Source: JAJRVM01 sp041752115
GTDB taxonomy: Bacteria; Planctomycetota; Planctomycetia; Pirellulales; Pirellulaceae
DNA length: 64,000 nucleotides
Assembly: GCA_041752115.1 (NCBI GenBank)
Contig: JBGSHS010000177.1
Location: forward strand, 116,843-180,842
Direction: 5' to 3'
In this document: piece by piece, positions 61,598 to 64,000 of the stretch
How the letters are laid out: each line of letters opens with the position of its first letter
Numbering within the stretch: the stretch's first letter is position 1
Made by a program: the position numbers and the translations under genes
The notes under the pieces: model-generated
Seen by the model: the letters and a program-made list of their open reading frames with translations, nothing else
The model's database searches: none
Told to the model about the DNA's origin: nothing

Positions 61598-62371
61598 ATG
61601 TGCCTCCTGGCGATTCAGTATCGACTAGTTCCCGAGTCTCCCATCCTAGTGGCGGCCAACCGCGAAGAGTTTTACGACCGAGCCAGTCAGCCACCGTCGA
61701 TTCAATCTGGCAAACCGCGCGTGCTGTGCGGCATTGATCAGCAGGCAGGTGGAACCTGGCTGGGCGTGAACCAGCATGGGTTGTTCGTGGCCGCGTGCAA
61801 TCGGGTGCGTCTGATGCCACCTTTAGCGCCTCGCTCGCGCGGCACGTTGTGCCGTGAGTTGCTGCGTGCCAGCTCGGCTCGGCATGCCGTGGACACGGCG
61901 TTAGAGGAATTGTCGACCGGTCGTTACGACGGGGTGAACTACGTGATCGCGGACTCAGAGAGCGGATGGGTCGTTCATGGGTGCGATGATGCGGAAGTCG
62001 TACAGCTGGAAGACGGATTGAGCATCATTTCCAATGGTGACTTGAATGATTCTCGTGACGAGCGGGTGAAGATGGCGCAGCGTCTCTTGACGCTGCAGAC
62101 CCTCGATTCACCGGTGAAGTTCCTGGCTGTGGCGAGCAAAGTATTTGCTCGTTCTCCCTCCCCGCCGGGTCGTCCGAGCATGGTGGTTCGCAACAAGACG
62201 CGCGGCACCGTCAGTTCGACGTTGATTTCCCTGGGGACAAAGCCTCGCGACGCGATTTTCCAGTACGCCGACGGCGCTCCCGACAGCGCGAAGTACGAGG
62301 ACTATTCTCCGTTGCTGCGAGACATTCTCAGCCGTGGCCTGCGGGAGTCGCGCGCCAAAGCCAACGCGTAG
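61598..62371 (+). CDS. NRDE (TANGO2-like) family protein
   Basis: 257 residues. The N-terminal Asn-Arg-Asp-Glu-type signature is present in variant form, with the catalytic-like Cys2: MCLLAIQYRLVPESPILVAA, NREEFYDRASQPPS, and GGTWLGVNQHGLFVAACNRV. Later: GTLCRELLRASSARHAVDTA, YDGVNYVIADSESGWVVHGC, LSIISNGDLNDSRDERVKMA. The family is related to Ntn-type hydrolases by its Cys at position 2; TANGO2 homologues have been linked to heme or lipid handling, but the bacterial role is unknown. Cytoplasmic, single gene. The stop is followed within 70 bases by the inverted repeat at 62438. Confidence 0.9.
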   Translation: MCLLAIQYRLVPESPILVAANREEFYDRASQPPSIQSGKPRVLCGIDQQAGGTWLGVNQHGLFVAACNRVRLMPPLAPRSRGTLCRELLRASSARHAVDTALEELSTGRYDGVNYVIADSESGWVVHGCDDAEVVQLEDGLSIISNGDLNDSRDERVKMAQRLLTLQTLDSPVKFLAVASKVFARSPSPPGRPSMVVRNKTRGTVSSTLISLGTKPRDAIFQYADGAPDSAKYEDYSPLLRDILSRGLRESRAKANA

Positions 62372-62437
62372 AGCAGCTGTGACGATCGGGCGTCTCGCTC
62401 GCCGGCGAGGCGCCGCCCATGACAAGAAGACATATGT

Positions 62438-62580
62438 CGAATGACGAAATACCCAATGACGAAAGAAGACTGAGAGATTGATCGTCGAGCCGGCGGCGCG
62501 CCCCATTGGGTGCTTACGACAGGTCAGTTCGTCATTGGGTCATTCGACATTCCATTCGTCATTGGGTATTTCGTCATTCG
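62438..62580. repeat. perfect 26-bp inverted repeat in convergent intergenic region
   Basis: Left arm cgaatgacgaaatacccaat plus gacgaa (62438-62463), right arm its exact reverse complement (62555-62580). A second right-hand copy, ttcgtcattgggtcattcga, lies at 62528-62547, and cgtcattggtcat at about 62592 runs into the adjacent coding sequence. The inner spacer is about 91 bases. The same motif occurs once at 47811-47836. Confidence 0.85.
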
Positions 62581-63258
62581 TCATTTGCTCGCGTCATTGG
62601 TCATTTCATACAGGTGCGTATTTCCCTGTTTGCCCACCACCACGGCTGCCCCCATCTTGCGCATGCAGTACGCAATGCGGCAGGCGACCCACCGTTTCAC
62701 CTGCAGCTGCTCCGCAAGATGGCCGGTATGGAAGGGTGAGGGCAAGGGATCCGGCAGGAGTTGCAGGAGATCGGCGGCGGTCTGGAAACGGTAAGCCTGT
62801 TGAACGTCGATCAGCTGCAGATCCTCCACCTGATGGTCGTTGTCGCGCCGCCAGCGGCGGCGGCCATGGCCGGGATAGCGACGTTCCTGCACCGTGACCA
62901 GCAGCGCGTCCAGCGTCAGATTGGCGTGCGGGAAGACCTGCGTGAAATAGACCAGTTCGTCGAACAGGTCGAGCGGTGTACCTCGTTTTGGACTCCATCG
63001 CTGCGACACAACCTTGCCTCCCGCTCGTCGCAGTCGGATGATCTGTTTGCGTGCCACAATCGGTTTGACGACCAGCACGCGATGATGACGCAGCAGGCCA
63101 GCGATTTTGGCACGAATGGCGGCCAGTGAGCCATGTTGGATTTCGACCAACGTTTCGGAATTGACCACATCGATGCGATAGGATCCCAGTTTCACTTCCT
63201 GCTGGGCCCCGTCTTCGGCATAGTGTTCTTTCAGTTGCCGATGAAGTGACGTCTCCAT
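62581..63258 (-). CDS. DUF8091-like protein (predicted nuclease-like fold)
   Basis: 225 residues from ATG 63258 (AGGA seven bases upstream); the longer frame to 63315 overlaps pyrE. The N-terminus is METSLHRQLKEHYAEDGAQQ, EVKLGSYRIDVVNSETLVEI, QHGSLAAIRAKIAGLLRHHR, VLVVKPIVARKQIIRL: an E-D/E-V-x-Q pattern with 'YRIDVV...LVEIQHG' and 'VLVVKPI' like that of PD-(D/E)XK-type nucleases. The rest has LFDELVYFTQVFPHANLTLD, ALLVTVQERRYPGHGRRRWR, RWVACRIAYCMRKMGAAVVV (winged-helix-like). The last codons (MTNDASK) are made from the neighbouring repeat motif. It follows pyrE closely and is probably in its operon. Confidence 0.7.
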   Translation of the reverse strand: METSLHRQLKEHYAEDGAQQEVKLGSYRIDVVNSETLVEIQHGSLAAIRAKIAGLLRHHRVLVVKPIVARKQIIRLRRAGGKVVSQRWSPKRGTPLDLFDELVYFTQVFPHANLTLDALLVTVQERRYPGHGRRRWRRDNDHQVEDLQLIDVQQAYRFQTAADLLQLLPDPLPSPFHTGHLAEQLQVKRWVACRIAYCMRKMGAAVVVGKQGNTHLYEMTNDASK

Positions 63259-63311
63259 GTTTCCTGCCGCGTCCCTGCTGGTGGATCTTGGTCGAGGTTT
63301 GCTGTCCCAGG

Positions 63312-63866
63312 TCAATCCTGAGGCGGCTCGATTCCCAGGTCACGAATGGTCAGCAACGTGCGGAGCGCGTATCCGCGTGATGCGAATGCCTCTCTCCCTC
63401 CTTCCAGTCGATCGACGATGGCGATGACTTCGCACACCTTCAGCCCGAAAGCCTCGACTCGTTCGATAGCCAGTAGAGAACTGCCGCCGGTCGTGACGAC
63501 GTCTTCCACGATCACCACCTGCTGGCCCGGCTGCACTGGCCCTTCCACGTCGCGGCCGCGTCCGTGCGCTTTGGGCTCCTTACGCACGATGAACCCATTC
63601 AGGTTCAGCCCCCTTTGTCCGGCAAGCGTGATGACCGCGGCGGTAATGGGATCGGCGCCCACGGCCATGCCACCCACCGCGTCAGGAATCCGCTCGCCCA
63701 GCAAGTCCAGGATTCCCGCACCGATCAAATTCGCTCCACGACTGTCGAGCGTGATCTGCCGGCAATCGAGATAGTACGATGCCTCCTTCCCGGAAGCGAG
63801 TGTGAACTTGCCGATCTTCAGTGCCTTCTCGCGAATCAGCTCGATCAACGCATTGCGGTCGTACAC
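63312..63866 (-). CDS. pyrE: orotate phosphoribosyltransferase
   Basis: 184 residues from GTG 63866, chosen because GGGGGA lies seven bases upstream and the protein then starts where PyrE usually does (YDRNALIELIREKALKIGKF). The frame is open to 63980 without family features. Motifs: FTLASGKEASYYLDCRQITL, GMAVGADPITAAVITLAG, IVRKEPKAHGRGRDVEGPVQ, and the PRPP-binding VVIVEDVVTTGGSSLLAIER. Converts orotate and PRPP to orotidine 5'-phosphate, the fifth step of pyrimidine synthesis. The nuclease-like gene follows 53 bases downstream. Confidence 0.96.
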   Translation of the reverse strand: MYDRNALIELIREKALKIGKFTLASGKEASYYLDCRQITLDSRGANLIGAGILDLLGERIPDAVGGMAVGADPITAAVITLAGQRGLNLNGFIVRKEPKAHGRGRDVEGPVQPGQQVVIVEDVVTTGGSSLLAIERVEAFGLKVCEVIAIVDRLEGGREAFASRGYALRTLLTIRDLGIEPPQD

Positions 63867-64000
63867 GATTGGATCCCCCGAGTTTCGATGGATACGGGTC
63901 GCCAAACCAGCGGAGAGGAGCGCGTCCAATGCCGCACCACGCGGCGCAGCAGTGTCTGCCCGGCCCGGCAGGACGATCAAGAGATGCGGCTGCCGCGGGC
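63867..64000. other. window end, upstream of pyrE
   Basis: An open minus-strand frame continues through this stretch, but it lacks motifs; nothing else can be called in the remaining 134 bases. Confidence 0.4.

Noticed and set aside
1..64000. CRISPR array, rRNA genes, replication origin, integrase
   Set aside because: Looked for; no regularly spaced unique spacers, rRNA-like text, iteron or DnaA-box cluster, or tyrosine/serine recombinase was found.

Overview
The window looks like a chromosomal segment of a planctomycete. Supporting signs are two cell-surface proteins that open with a LEPR-XLL-type motif, a large protein fusing a zinc ribbon, a membrane anchor, a beta-propeller and an HtrA-like protease, an IS4-type transposase remnant and a REP-associated (RAYT) transposase of planctomycete type, a DUF1570-like/leucine-rich-repeat protein, loose gene packing, and many palindromic intergenic repeats. 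This assignment rests on protein character only; no rRNA is present.

Region 1 (1-7.7 kb): the end of a nucleotidyltransferase-like gene cut by the window edge, then three minus-strand genes: a small membrane protein, the 1293-residue zinc-ribbon/propeller/protease protein, and a secreted GH51 arabinofuranosidase.

Region 2 (7.7-44.6 kb) is accessory and partly decayed. Intact-looking genes are an Nramp-like transporter without the canonical metal-binding motifs, a gene with a GGGAFGN motif, two Rnk-like (GreA/B C-terminal) proteins, a PAS histidine kinase overlapping an NtrC-type sigma-54 activator, two RTX-type surface proteins, a putative conflict/immune signalling protein (APH-like domain plus TPR) with a small upstream partner and a nearby membrane protein bearing a TIR/SLOG-like domain, and a four-gene ECF-sigma operon. 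Between them lie broken genes: a RAYT with an in-frame TGA, an IS4 transposase, the C-terminus of pntB, a TIR-FGE deletion chimera, a clan AA aspartic protease without its catalytic Asp, and a truncated aceE with an internal stop. The region also has a degenerate tRNA array (Phe, Pro, Val, Asp and Ser-like), REP arrays at three loci, and a 320-bp dispersed repeat. It ends next to a good tRNA-His gene.

Region 3 (44.7-64 kb) is ordinary, mostly minus-strand metabolism: creatininase family, DUF1570/LRR protein, sugar isomerase/epimerase, URO-D-like methyltransferase, GH38 alpha-mannosidase, oligoendopeptidase F, FabH, Gfo/Idh/MocA oxidoreductase, an NRDE protein, a DUF8091-like protein and pyrE. 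The sugar-active enzymes suggest growth on complex polysaccharides. Two copies of a 136-bp MITE-like element and a perfect 26-bp inverted repeat occupy gaps here.

Homology statements come from recognising motifs by eye; no database search was run.
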